This document shows positions 35,920 to 47,760 of a DNA stretch of 64,000 bases, piece after piece. Positions within the stretch are counted from its first letter, which is position 1, and each line of letters starts with the position of its first letter. A program made the translations under genes and the position numbers. Source of the stretch: Odiellus spinosus (Eukaryota; Arthropoda; Arachnida; Opiliones; Phalangiidae). The notes under the pieces are model-generated. The model made no database searches, was not told the origin of the DNA, and saw nothing but the letters and a program-made list of their open reading frames with translations. The stretch covers positions 20,499,024 through 20,563,023 of the forward strand of contig OY987231.1 in assembly GCA_963920705.1 (NCBI GenBank). The letters are read 5' to 3'.

Positions 35920-36235
35920 TTATTCCCATTTCGCCCAAATATTTCGCCCAAAATTATCTATTCCCATTTCGCCCAATCCTACTCCACCCAAACGTATTAT
36001 CATTTGGCCCAAAATTATCGATTCCCAATTCGCCCAAACCAAAATTTCCTTGTCCCAATTCGCCCAATCCCACTTCGCCCAATCGTTTTATCAGTTAGTT
36101 CGCATATGCCTTGGGTGTGGATTGGGCGAAATAAGAATAAATTGGGCTGATTGGGAATTGGGCCAGTTAGGATTGGGCCAATTGATATTGGGCGAAATGG
36201 GAATTGGGCCAAATGTTTTGGGCGAATCGGGGTAG
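35920..36235. repeat. Inverted-repeat element built from TTCGCCCAA motifs
   Basis: The left half carries many TTCGCCCAA and TTGGCCCAA words, the right half many TTGGGCGAA and TTGGGCCAA, so the region is a mirror of clustered short motifs, as in subterminal transposase-binding arrays. Example pair: CCCATTTCGCCCAAT and ATTGGGCGAAATGGG. Exact ends and target duplication were not found. Confidence 0.65.
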
Positions 36236-36636
36236 AACCAAATCGAGCAAGGAAATCGTCAAAAACAACAATTTTTTTTGGATTATTTTCAAAATCATAT
36301 TGTTGTAAAGTGAGGCTGTCAGGATTTTATTTTTAATTAATTTATAATTATTATAATAATTAAATGATTATAATATATAATTTATTCTAATTTTAAATTG
36401 GAACTTTGCGTATTCTGGCAAAGCATTCTAAAAAAAACCACCCTAAATAGAAAGCATGAAAGGAAATCCGCGTGTAATGAGGTGTTTTGCGTTAAAAAAA
36501 GTAAAAACATAAGCTCATTCCGTTCTTTTTGATTTCGTCGTGTTTTCGCACCATAAGAAATTTTTAACTAATTAGCAAGTTACTAAAAACTTTCTAGGTT
36601 CGCCTACTAGCAACCATGAATATTTATCAACATTCT

Positions 36637-36969
36637 CAGAAGCCGATGAAACCCTCCTTTGAAGTCTACTACTCTAATGTTCGATATAGCGCTCCTCTGT
36701 ATGGGTAAAATTCCTAATTTTACGAGATCGGAGGCGTCCTACTTCATACCCCCTGTCTACGGAAAATTGGAAATTTTCTCTCTGCACGAACGACGACGTT
36801 TTTTTGACGAACTCCAAGGCTGCTAGAGATATTCGCTCGACGAACTCCCGCTCCGAAAATATCTACCGTTAGGAGGCGTACGAATCGCGCTTTTTGAAAC
36901 TAACCCATACAGAGGGGTAGACAAGACCCGGGAGTAATAGACTTCAAAGGAGGGTTTCATCGGCTTCTG
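36637..36969 (-). mobile_element. MITE family M7-A copy 6 (333 bp)
   Basis: Target duplication ACATTCT (36630-36636, 36970-36976). Confidence 0.93.
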
Positions 36970-36976
36970 ACATTCT

Positions 36977-37844
36977 GTATATCAGAATTTGACTATTTGA
37001 AAAATGTCAGTCGTAAAGAATCTCCCTTATACTAAAGAGCCAAATATTCGAACTATTTGGTATTTGGGTGAAATGACGTTTTGATCGAGGGTTTAAAGTG
37101 GACCTCTTGATTTATATCTTGGCCCTCTTGCATTGAATCGACGAAAGGCCTCCGTAAAGCGAGTATTAAAAGTGGATGATGAAAACACACTGGTCGGAAA
37201 GGGCGGTGCAATTATGCTAATCACTCTCCCTTTGGACCCACTACCTAGGGCTGTAGTTGATGTCACCCTTTCTTCTCCTTGTTCTTGAGTGACATCGACC
37301 TCTAGCTTGTAGGTTGGTTTTCTGATGAACGTTTAAAATACAGAAAATAGGAAAGCGATATTTCTAGAATAAATACGAAAGAATATTCGATTTGACGCAA
37401 AATGAAATATACTTTATTTTCATTTATTGAAAAATTGTACCATTGTAGATATGTTTCGCAATGCACTCTTTCAAACAAGAAGGAAATCGAATTAAATATT
37501 ATTAAATTCATTTTGCCTTCACTTGAAATTTGATAAGCATAAGTAATGACACACGAATATCACATCCGCCCGAAGTACAAATTCCATTTTGAAAAAGGAA
37601 TTTTGTATTTTCTTCTTTTATAAATAATAATATGTATAATATATATTCTATTCCAATTTGATTTGTCAGCACGTTCATATTTATACGCTATCCATTGGAT
37701 GGTATGGTTATATCTTGGAGGAATTATAGAGGGCGTTACCTACTGTTAGTTTCACACATGGTAATCATGAATGGTTGCCAATTGAGGAGTTTCATTTCAG
37801 TTTGTGAGAAATCTTTACAATGGTCCAATTAAACAGAAAAATGG
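36977..37844. other. Unassigned spacer
   Basis: A short perfect hairpin GATGTCAC...GTGACATC lies at about 37259-37296. Nothing else recognised. Confidence 0.3.
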
Positions 37845-37851
37845 GGTATAT

Positions 37852-38269
37852 CAGAGGTATATAATAACCCCCTTCGGGGGGAAGTATGAAAGCCCCTATA
37901 CTACCAATGATAAAAATCACGAACAACAAGAGCCCGCTGCTGACTATCTAGGCCACTAGCTCGCGCTGGACTTCTCAATGTCGCTACTCTAGTAAATGGT
38001 CTTTGTATAAACAAGACGGCTCGATTTGTGTTTAGAACTTCCTGTCTCAGGAGTCAGGCTGTCTGTTAAAATGGAGTCGAAGGTTGACTTCAGCTCGCGA
38101 GTTCCGGAAGTGTGCGTAGGAAAAATTTAGTGAGGTTCAAAATGGTGTAACTATTTTTTGGGAGTAAAGCGGTGTGTCGATCCGCCGCGATTTACGCCGG
38201 GCACTTGTTGTTCGTCGATTTTGCCTACCTTTCATACTTCCCCCCGAAGGGGGTTATTATATACCTCTG
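37852..38269 (-). mobile_element. MITE family M7-B copy 2 (418 bp)
   Basis: Target duplication GGTATAT (37845-37851, 38270-38276). Same length as copy 1 and opposite orientation; both arms keep the CCCCC-TTCG-GGGGG hairpin. Confidence 0.93.
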
Positions 38270-38276
38270 GGTATAT

Positions 38277-39155
38277 GTAATATCCAAAATTTTAAACACC
38301 TCTAATTTTCCCACGATAGCTGTAATAGGTCTTGAGCTAAATTAGGCTTGAAGTTAAAATATATTTAGAACGATAACGCGGTTAGAAAAAACACTATCGA
38401 AAAGCTCAAAGACACAGTAGTTTTTCTAGAGTTCATACGGTAGATATCATTTATTTATGATGTAGATTTTAGACTAATCATATAAATGCTGTCAATTTCT
38501 TTCAATTATTCGTGTTTTCTTTAAGTATCGAGCTAACAAACGTCTAAATTCCCTTTTTTAGTTACTGAAGAGCAAAATCAAAATTTGTTTAATATAAATA
38601 TCTGCAACGTCATTTTTTTTATAATGCTATGGATGCCTGCTAGGAATCTAAACTAGAAAAATACTTATACATTAAACATAATTTAGAAACGTTATTCTAT
38701 ATCGAAATAATATACAATTGAAATTCAATATCGCGTACATGGTAGCATAGGTAACATAATCTCTATATCTTGTAAGTATGACTTAATCCAGTCATGTGAA
38801 ATTATGGTTAATTACTTTCCTGAAATAAACTTAAGTCTTATGAAAATAAAATAATTTAAGAAAGCTTCAACCCAGAGATATAAAATTTTGAATATTGCCT
38901 TAAAACTAAAAATTAAATCCATAGGCATTTATTATGATGTCATTCTAGATCATAATATTCATTGAGTTAGTTGTTCACGTGACACGATAAACCAAGCTGA
39001 GCAAATTATTTCTTCAGAATTAAACATTGACGGATGCATTTACAGTGGCATACATATGGAGATATTGCTTATGATAATACATAGCTTGTTAAAATATCCG
39101 TCGATTATTTGGGAGTCGATTAGGTAGACCCAAATTGAAAATACAAGTAACTTTT
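38277..39155. other. Unassigned spacer with dispersed-repeat match
   Basis: 38868-38895 matches 1582-1609. Otherwise AT-rich with nothing recognised. Confidence 0.3.
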
Positions 39156-39162
39156 GTTTTAT

Positions 39163-39499
39163 CAGAAGTAGATGAAACCCTCCTTTGAAGTCTACTACTC
39201 TAGTGTTCGATATAGCGCTCCTCCCTGTATAGGTAAAATTCCCAATTTTACGAGATCGGAGGGGTCCTACTTCATACCCCCTGTCCACGGAAAATTGGAA
39301 ATTCTCTCTCTCCACAAACGACGACGTTTTTTTGACGAACTCCAAGGCTGCTAGAGATATTCGCTCGACGAACTCCCGCTCTGAAAATATCTACCGTTAA
39401 GAGGCGTACGAATCGCGCTTTTTGAAACTAACCCATACAGAGAGGGGTAGACAAGACCAGGGAGTAATAGACTTCAAAAGAGGGTTTCATCTACTTCTG
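39163..39499 (-). mobile_element. MITE family M7-A copy 7, variant termini (337 bp)
   Basis: Both ends use the variant CAGAAGTAGATG...CATCTACTTCTG. Target duplication GTTTTAT/GTTTCAT with one change (39156-39162, 39500-39506). Confidence 0.91.
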
Positions 39500-39992
39500 G
39501 TTTCATCTATATTTGGCGGTGTTTCCTCGAATGATAATATTTCAAATCATTGTACGACGCTGAAACACTGAAGGTGGTTTTATTGAACGAGCTAGTTGAA
39601 GTTTACGCGTATAGTTTCTAAAATTGAATTGGAAATTTTGAAATTTCATCACGTATACCTGTATAGAATTAATTTAATATTCTGGCAAGTATGAGGAGAA
39701 ACGTAATTTGGACGTATTGATTAAGACGAATGAGCCAAGGAAGCTTATTGGGATCGCTTCTATATCATCGACGATTTAATTGCGCTTCAATAAATTTGCC
39801 TCAATCTAGTATAATTGTATTCGATTCGGTTGAATGTTTATTTGATAAATTGCGAGACTATCTTTGTTAAATGAACCTCAATAATTCTGAAACAAAACTA
39901 TATCGTTGATAGTAAACTTGTTCTAAAATACAATACAACATTTTAGAATTAACTGTGGCGCCATAGTGGCCTTTCTGAAAATTTGCCATTAA

Positions 39993-40427
39993 AGGGAGGA
40001 TGCAACCTAACAACAAGTGATTTTTTTTATCGATTCCTTATTGTTTAAATAGGCCTAATCCACTTTTTAAAAAATTTACAAACAAATATTAAACTAGAAA
40101 TAAATTTAAAACTTACCCTGAAAATAGGCTTAGTGGGATTCATGGAGCTCCCGATTTCGTCGCGTGTAAGGTCTAGCGACCAATCGCGCGCGACGTAAGT
40201 CTCGTGGAGATCTCGCGTGAACGACGGGGCTTTGCTCATTGGTCGCTAGACCTTACACGGACGCTATTCAGAATCTCCATGAACCCCGCTAAGCCTATTT
40301 TCAGGGTAAGATTTAAATTTATTTCTAGTTTAATATTTGTATTGTAATCTTTTTATCGGTGGATTAGGCCTATTTAAACGATAAGGAATCGATAAAAAAT
40401 CACTTGTAATTAGGTTGCATTCTCCCT
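39993..40427 (-). mobile_element. TTAA-2 MITE copy (435 bp)
   Basis: AGGGAGGATGCAACCTAACA at the left and AGGTTGCATTCTCCCT at the right, between TTAA copies (39989-39992, 40428-40431). Central block inverted relative to the copy at 34453. Confidence 0.92.
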
Positions 40428-40936
40428 TTAAGATGGTGTCCAAATCGAGGCTTTTTAAGAGTTTCCTGGCATATTCGTGTCTAAGAGGACTTGGCAAAAA
40501 CTACCATCTCCTTTGTTTAATTTAATATTGCGTAACAATCCGCTACAGGTTTTGCCGTTAAGCCAACACCTCTTGAATAGAATGATGTATATATAAAGTA
40601 ATATATTTTATTTCAAGATCCCCTAACCCATATTATTCTTTATGGGTAAAGAAGACATTAGCCGTTTTTATAGTTCTCAAAGATAAGACAATAAAAACTG
40701 GCCTCTAGGGAGCTAGGGTAAAACGAGTTATATAAACTAAATTAACTACTATCGACTTTCCATTATTTTTTATCGGGGAAGGCTAAATATAGTTTAAAGT
40801 GTCCCCATTATGGACGCTCGTGCTACTAAAATAATGTACATTTTTTTTTATCGTCGACCTTTTCAATTTTTTGCTTGAGTAATATTATTATTATATATGC
40901 AAGCCTATGTTCCTGATAAGCGCTGCTCCATTAAAG

Positions 40937-41275
40937 CAGAAGCCGATGAAACCCTCCTTTGAAGTCTATTACTCCCGGGTCTTGTCTACCCCTCTCTGTA
41001 TGGGTTATTCTCAAAAAGCGCGATTCGTACGCCTCCTAACGGTAGATATTTTCGGAGCGGGAGTTCGTCGAACGAATATCTCTAGCAGCCTTGGAGTTCG
41101 TCAACAAAAACGTCGTCGTTTGTGGAGAGAGAGAATTTCAAATTTTCCGTAGACAGGGGGGTATGAAGTAGGACCCCTCCGATCTCGGAAAATTGGGAAT
41201 TTTACCCATACAGAGAGGAGCGCTATATCGAACATTAGAGTAGTAGACTTCTAAGGAGGGTTTCATCGGCTTCTG
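40937..41275 (+). mobile_element. MITE family M7-A copy 8 (339 bp)
   Basis: Target duplication ATTAAAG (40930-40936, 41276-41282). Confidence 0.93.
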
Positions 41276-41662
41276 ATTAAAGTTAAAATGGTCTTTGGAA
41301 ACTATGGGGAGGACCCTTGCGTATGACGCTTGTTGGGACTAGAGGAAAAGTTTCAAAAATACCACCACTACTTCAGCCCCAAAACGGCGCGACTAACCTT
41401 AAATATATAATTATCTTGGTACGTCTGTCTATCTGTCCCTGGGAACGCTAAAATGCGCACGCGAAGCTAGATGCGCTATGATAAACTTCTTTGCAAACTC
41501 CTGTTGAATTTGAGTTTTTATTTTAAAAGCACGCCCCGAGTTTGAATTGTTTTTTTCGCGCCATTTCAGACTCAAGTCACGCTTTTAATATTAAACGACG
41601 ATTTAGCCTAACACAAAACCTATAATTCCATGTTAGCCACACCATTGTGGTGCTGTTATACC

Positions 41663-41902
41663 CATAGATATATGAAAAATGAACTAGATCCACAACCCTA
41701 CCAAAGTAACGCGCCAAAAATGTCAGGAGTAGAAAATATTTTCAAGCGCTAATGATCTCCTTTGACTGTACAAATTTTACGTGCCAGAGGGGGACATGTC
41801 CCACTCTAGCGCGTGAAATTTGTACAGTCAAGTGCAGGGAAAAAAGCTTCATCGATGTTAAAAAGAATTGTGAATTTAGTTCATTTTTCATATATCTATG
41901 GT
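41663..41902. mobile_element. Nested inverted-repeat element, about 240 bp
   Basis: Outer arms CCATAGATATATGAAAAATG and complement at 41880-41902. Inner arms TTGACTGTACAAATTT (41760s) and AAATTTGTACAGTCAA (41815-41830), with GGGGACATGTCCC at the centre. Flanks TTATAC / TTGTAC could be a 6-bp duplication with one change; weak. Confidence 0.55.
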
Positions 41903-42036
41903 TGTACACGAAATATGATGTGTTGTGGCCTATAACAATTCCTTTTATTGGCGCTGAAGTAAGGTAATTACTTCGAAGAATCTCTTCGTGTCCCAGCAGG
42001 TAGTGTAAACGGACCCTGTTCGAACATATCAAAGAC

Positions 42037-42275
42037 CAGGGACGGAAATATGAAATTTTTCTTATTGGACAAATGTCCAGTAACCCCCCTTAAAAATTCA
42101 AAAGTTATCGGACATTTAACAAAATTACCGGACAATGCTACATTTCTTGTATTGAAAAGTACTTTTTTTTTATCGGACATTTGTCCAGTGACCCCCTCTT
42201 AAAAATAAAAAGTTATCGGACAATTGGAAAATTTATCGGACAATGACCAGTGACTTGTGCTTATTTCCGTCCCTG
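42037..42275 (+). mobile_element. hAT-like MITE (239 bp)
   Basis: Ends CAGGGACGGAAATA...TATTTCCGTCCCTG, flanked by ATCAAAGAC on both sides (42028-42036, 42276-42284): 9 identical bases, compatible with an 8-bp hAT duplication plus one chance match. Internal GGACA...TGTCC words resemble those of the element at 57738. Confidence 0.85.
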
Positions 42276-42699
42276 ATCAAAGACAACGTTACACTTTAGT
42301 TTACAAGATAAATGACGACATAGGACAGGAAACAATTATAACCGAGCACTAAAATGTTTCTGGTATTGTTCAAAATTTATATTTGTTAGTCACCATTTAG
42401 TTTTAGACGGAATGACAGAATATACTAATGGTTAATAAATCCTTAATATTAAGGCTGAACTTTTCTTCTGCCTTTAGTTTTCTTCTTACGAGCTAATTTA
42501 TCTTGTGTTGACACGGACAACACAGCCTTTTGGGCTAACAAGGTAACAACGAGGAAAAAGAACATTAGTTTTCGCCACGTCAGCGATGATATAAAGCGTG
42601 ATTTCGCAAATGTTACTGTTTCTGCTGGCTATAATAAGTTAAAACCCAGACGACGTGGTAAAAGTATAATATTGTTTAAAAATAAATCGGTAATAAGAA

Positions 42700-42760
42700 G
42701 TAAATTATGCAAATATTAAACTAGAACCTGAAAATAGGCTTAGCTGGAGATATCCTGAAC
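42700..42760. mobile_element. TTAA-2 MITE remnant, left part, split by an insertion
   Basis: AATATTAAACTAGAACCTGAAAATAGGCTTAGC matches the TTAA-2 arm in pieces. The matching right part resumes at 43287-43433 after an M7-E insertion. Confidence 0.7.
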
Positions 42761-43279
42761 CTTGGATGAAATACAACTACATATGGATTCAGCACTTCAG
42801 CCTTCGGTAAGGCAATCGTCTCTCCACAACAAAACGTACTGAAATTTCTTGGGAGGGTAGGGGGAGAGGGGCCAAAAACTTTGGTGGGACAAATGTTTCG
42901 TCATAAGTCACGTGTTCGGGCATGCGCTTTTTACAGAAAAACAGACGACACAAGGGCGTCGTTATTTTCAAAAAGTTGACTTAATAAAGTCTTAATTTCT
43001 GAACTTAACGGTTACTATATAGTTTTCGTGAACGCTTTAATGGTAATTTATTTAAATTTATTTACTATTTTAGATAAACTGTTTAAAATTTATTATTTTT
43101 AAAGATGGGAAGGGTCAAACATTGTGTTTATCCCAACGCGTTCTGATTGGCTTAACATTTGTCCCACTAAAGCTGTAGTTCTCTTTAATCTCTTGTAGAT
43201 GGCGCTCCGTTTAAGGGACAAATTGTATTATCGTTTTCAGGGGAGTGCTGAATCCATATGTAGTTGTATTTCATCCAAG
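42761..43279. mobile_element. MITE family M7-E (519 bp), nested in a TTAA-2 remnant
   Basis: Ends CTTGGATGAAATACAACTAC...GTAGTTGTATTTCATCCAAG with arms of about 35 bp. Target duplication CCTGAAC (42754-42760, 43280-43286). The only copy in the window, and the only M7 family ending C...G without CA/TG. Confidence 0.88.
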
Positions 43280-43286
43280 CCTGAAC

Positions 43287-43433
43287 TCTCCGACCAATGA
43301 CATTGATCATGGAAATCCTGTATTCCCAATATAATACCTTAGTCATCTGTCATTAGTCCTTATATGCCAGAGAGGTGATCTTCGTGAATCCAGCTAAGCC
43401 TATTTTCCGGGTAAATTTTAAATTTATTTCTAG
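43287..43433. mobile_element. TTAA-2 MITE remnant, right part
   Basis: CCAGCTAAGCCTATTTTCCG, then a match to TTTTAAATTTATTTCTAGT, as in intact TTAA-2 copies. It is cut off before the terminal AGGGAG end. Confidence 0.65.
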
Positions 43434-43968
43434 TGAGGACCTCCTATTAGAGGAAGGAAAGTCGTCATTTTTTTCGATTCGCGAATAAACCGGAAATAGA
43501 TTTATATAATAAATATTTTCTCGTGACATCGAGTGTGTGAGGCAAGCCAACATTATCAATAACGATTCTAAATTTAGACTGATCCAGCTATGAAATAGGA
43601 TAAGAACCTCTGCGAAGGCTTATAGCCATACCATACCATCTAGATTTTTTAGTCTTAAAAGGCTTATCGTAGACGGAGGCAAGGTTCGGGTGAGAGAACG
43701 GAAAAGAGATATATCCTGAAGAAGCCCCATCTACAATCCCTTTTCTTTATCTCGGTTCTTACCTTAGTATCATGATTCATGGAGCGCTCCTTCGAGGTAT
43801 TTTCTCTGTAGGGAATTTACAAATCGGTCTATTCCGTCATTTTTTTGAATATGTGAGAGTTCCTGGGAAAGAGTTTAGTCACGAAAAAAAGGATAGAAAA
43901 GGAGAACCAAACGTGGGAAAATGAGGTAATTGGGAACTGCAAAATTTCTCGACCCTCTTCAATGTTAC

Positions 43969-44304
43969 CAGAAGCCGAAGAAACCCTCCTTTGAAGTCTA
44001 CTACTCTAATGTTCCATATAGCGCTCCTCTCTGTATGGGTAAAATTCCTAATTTTACGAGATCGGAGGGGTCCTACTTCATACCCCTGTCTACGGAAAAT
44101 TGGAAATTCTCTCTCTCCGCAAACGACGACATTTTTTTGACGAACTCCAAGGCTGCTAGAGATATTCGCTCGACGAACTCCCGCTCCGACAATATCTACC
44201 GTTAGGAGGCGTACGAATCGCGCTTTTTGAAACTAACCCATACAGAGAGGGGTAGACAAGACCCGGGAGTAATAGACTTCAAAGGAGGGTTTCATCGGCT
44301 TCTG
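43969..44304 (-). mobile_element. MITE family M7-A copy 9 (336 bp)
   Basis: Target duplication ATGTTAC (43962-43968, 44305-44311). Confidence 0.93.
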
Positions 44305-44357
44305 ATGTTACCCTTGCCGCTGACGTGGTAATATTTTGAATGGATTTCTAGTTGTAC

Positions 44358-44434
44358 TGGTGGATTAGGCCTATTTAAACGATAAGGAATCGATAAAAAA
44401 TCACGTATTTTTAGGTTAGATTATCCCTTTAAAA
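44358..44434 (+). mobile_element. TTAA-2 right-end fragment
   Basis: GGTGGATTAGGCCTATTTAA, then ATAAGGAATCGATAAAAAATC, ending TATCCCT before TTAA. The left remainder is absent. Confidence 0.7.
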
Positions 44435-46689
44435 TATAGAGGCATAAATTACTAGAAAAAACATCATAAATTAAATCAATGACATAACGAATTAATGAAA
44501 TCCTTTATTAAAATATAAAATTTTGCTATTGGTAATATAATATTATCGGAGATCACTTTTTGCTTTATATATAAATTGGTATTTTTTTTTTTTGCTCGAT
44601 AACAGTGTGTGGAAAAAAATTGATTTAACATCACAGAGATAAAGAGAGACGATTGGTGTTTTCGCTTAAAGAACATTCATTCGATTTTGTGAAAAATCAA
44701 TTAAGAACCGAAAAAAAAAGAGTTCATACATTAATGATCGTTCGGTAGTTGGGTTATATGGCACAGGTGGTTGTGAGTTTAGCTATTCATCGGAAAATGC
44801 CATTAAAATCGTCAAATCTCCGTTTCTCGGAACCGCCTTGTATTCGATTCAAAAGATATCTCTTGGAATGTCTCGTAATATTTAAGTTGTACCATTTGTG
44901 AATGTAATTGCATAGTAAAAACGTCTTTTTTCGACGACGTTTCACGAAATATTTCTTTGTTAAAAACATTTATAATATTTAGTACTGATTTCTGATTGTG
45001 TACTATGTGAATATATATTTTTTACGAACACTTAGGAATGTGTTTCCGAGGTTAAGATGTCTATCTTTTAAAAATTTCCATTAAATATAATTGGAATCGA
45101 ATATAAAAAGTTTTGGGGAATTTGTTTTAGTATTTCTATAAGGAATTTTTTTATTTTTAGTTTTTTCAGTGTTGGATGGATATCAAAAGGTTTCCATTCG
45201 TTTTTTTAAGTCGCAGCTATGTTGTTGGTAATTGTAATTAAATGACTATCATTTCAAAAATCTCCATAATTTTAATTTGAAATAGTTCTTAATGCACCCT
45301 TGACACGCTATCGTTCAACATAAAATGAAGATTGGGAAACCCTATTATTTAAATATAAATCAGAATTGCGTGATGTCACGCCATAATGACGTTAGCGAAA
45401 TGATAGACCTATATTTATAGGAACGACAATTAGGGCACGAATTATATTTCGACAAAAGTTCGTAACTTATTCTAAAAATGGGTTGACAACCATGAAATAC
45501 AATTTACCGCGAAAATCCCAGATAAAACCGCGAATTTGGCAACCCTGATCAACCAATTTAAACAAAACCTGACGTTCATAGACGTCCTCTAAAGGCAAAC
45601 TATGGCAATATTAAGAACTAACAAAACCAACTGCGTATCTGATATGGATAATGAATAGGCAGACGCGCGTTTGTTTGTTAGTTACTATTTTTAACCTCGC
45701 TGTTTGCCGTTAGAGGACGCTTATGAACTGCAAGGTTTGATATTGATCTTTATCTATTAAGATAGGTGTTCATTGTTGAAATAAATACCAAAGCGGCTGT
45801 CTTTGTCGTAAATATTGACTCACCAACTGACACTCTTCGGGAGAAATTGTGTGGTAGCTATTTTTTTTTCCTCTCGCGTATGTTCTACGTATTTAAGTTT
45901 GCTGGTTGCGTAAAGCCCAGTTTTCAATCAACATTTTTTGGCCTTAATTTACCTTAGTAATAACGAAAAAGTTACTTTAATTTCTAAATTGAAAACGCGC
46001 CTTTACACTTCTGGTCGTTAATTACTTCTCTGGAACCAGTTACGAACTTTTTATTTCAGATAATAATAGCGTGACCTTATTTGAACCTTAATTTTTATGT
46101 TAATAGTATGTTAATTTCACAGCATATAAAATTACATTCTAATGGGTCATTAATATTCCGGAATATGAAACTAGTTTTCATTCCCTTGAGCCACGCTTGA
46201 TAGTATCTCTATACCTGATGTATTTGCCTGGAGGCTATTTTCGGGTTTGTTCCCAGAATTCTCTATATAAAAAATATGGTCAATCCACCGGTTTTTATGA
46301 ATAGAGATATGGGTAATTAAGTCACTACAGGTAATTTTTTAACATTTATTGACGTCTAAACCCAGCGAAAGTGGTCTAAAGACTGGGCAGTGATGCCAAT
46401 TTGAACTTTAAGACATCTAACTTTAGCGTGAAACCAAATTTTCTTTGACTAATTTTGTAAGGGAGGATCCATCAACCAACCACTAGGGCCATAAATTGTA
46501 AGAACCATAGGAGGGCTTTCTAATTGTTGCTTGACTTTACTTCCTGACCAATGGCATAAACGCAACCCTGTCACCTTTTCTAGCTTTGCAATTTACACCA
46601 TGTTTCGACTTTTTAATTCCCTCCAAAAGACGGGGGCTGGGGTTTCAATAGCACTGTCATGGTTAGTGGGTTTGTATCTTCTATTTCCT
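44435..46689. other. Spacer with one dispersed inverted repeat
   Basis: 45567-45780 has arms GTTCATAGACGTCCTCTAAA and GTTAGAGGACGCTTATGAAC and matches the element at 31380-31610. No gene was recognised in the rest. Confidence 0.4.
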
Positions 46690-46693
46690 TTAA

Positions 46694-47129
46694 AGGGAGA
46701 ATGCAACCTAATTACAAGTGATTTTTTTTATCGATTCCTTATCGTTTAATTAGCCCTAATCCATCGATAAAAAGTTTACAATACAAATATTAAACTAGAA
46801 ATAAATTTTAAAACTTACCCTGAAAATAGGCTTAGCGGGATTCCTGGAGATCTTGAATCGCGTCCGTGTAAGGTCAAGCGACCAATGAGCAAAGGCCCGT
46901 CGTTCACGCGAGATCTCCACGAGACTTACGTCGCGCGCGATTGGTCGCTAGACCTTACACGCGAGGAAAACAGGAGCTCCATGAATCCCACTAAGCCTAT
47001 TTTCAGGGTAAGTTTTAAATTTATTTGTAGTTTAATATTTGTTTGTAAATATTTTCAGTAGTGGATTAGGCCTATTTAAATAATAAGGAATCGATAAAAA
47101 ATCACTTGTTGTTAGGTTGCATTCTCCCT
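46694..47129 (+). mobile_element. TTAA-2 MITE copy (436 bp)
   Basis: Full-length between TTAA copies (46690-46693, 47130-47133); same orientation and centre as the copy at 34453. Confidence 0.92.
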
Positions 47130-47760
47130 TTAAGGGGCTGAAGTTCTCAGAACCAAAGAACTAGAAACTGTCGAACTATAGGGCTTACTATTGTCTTTCA
47201 AAGCTGTATCGAAAAAAAAAAAAAAATGGAAACACTTTTCACATCCTTATATCCCATCGGGAAAAGTTGGCAGTGCGTAGTAGAATATCCCGAATCTACT
47301 CGAAAGTAGTGTCGAAAGGCTTATATGTTGGTCCAAGCTAAATCTGGCAGTGTTATTTTTTTGTTTTTCACTTTGCGCTTTTAGGATAAACTATATACGT
47401 TGTATAGAAAGCCGCGGTTTTTTGGCATGAACAAAAAAATGCAGTTGGATCGAAGCCTTGATAGCCGTTATAAGGAGAGAAATGTCTCAGCCATTCGCGT
47501 GTGTATTGTATACGCGGATGCGTATAACGTCATCCATTTCCTAAGCCATTGACGTCGTCCGACGCCAAGAAAGAGTAACAAAAGCCATAAAGGGACTTTG
47601 GTATAGAATATATTGACGAAGTTATTATAAATTCCCGTAGCGACGCTCGAACCTTGTATACGTAAGCGCGATAAAAACGGTCGATGCCTAAAAGCGAATG
47701 CCAAGCGAAAAAGAGAAAAAGAAACGTTTAATTTTTTTCGTATTCTTTCGCGCGGCGACA

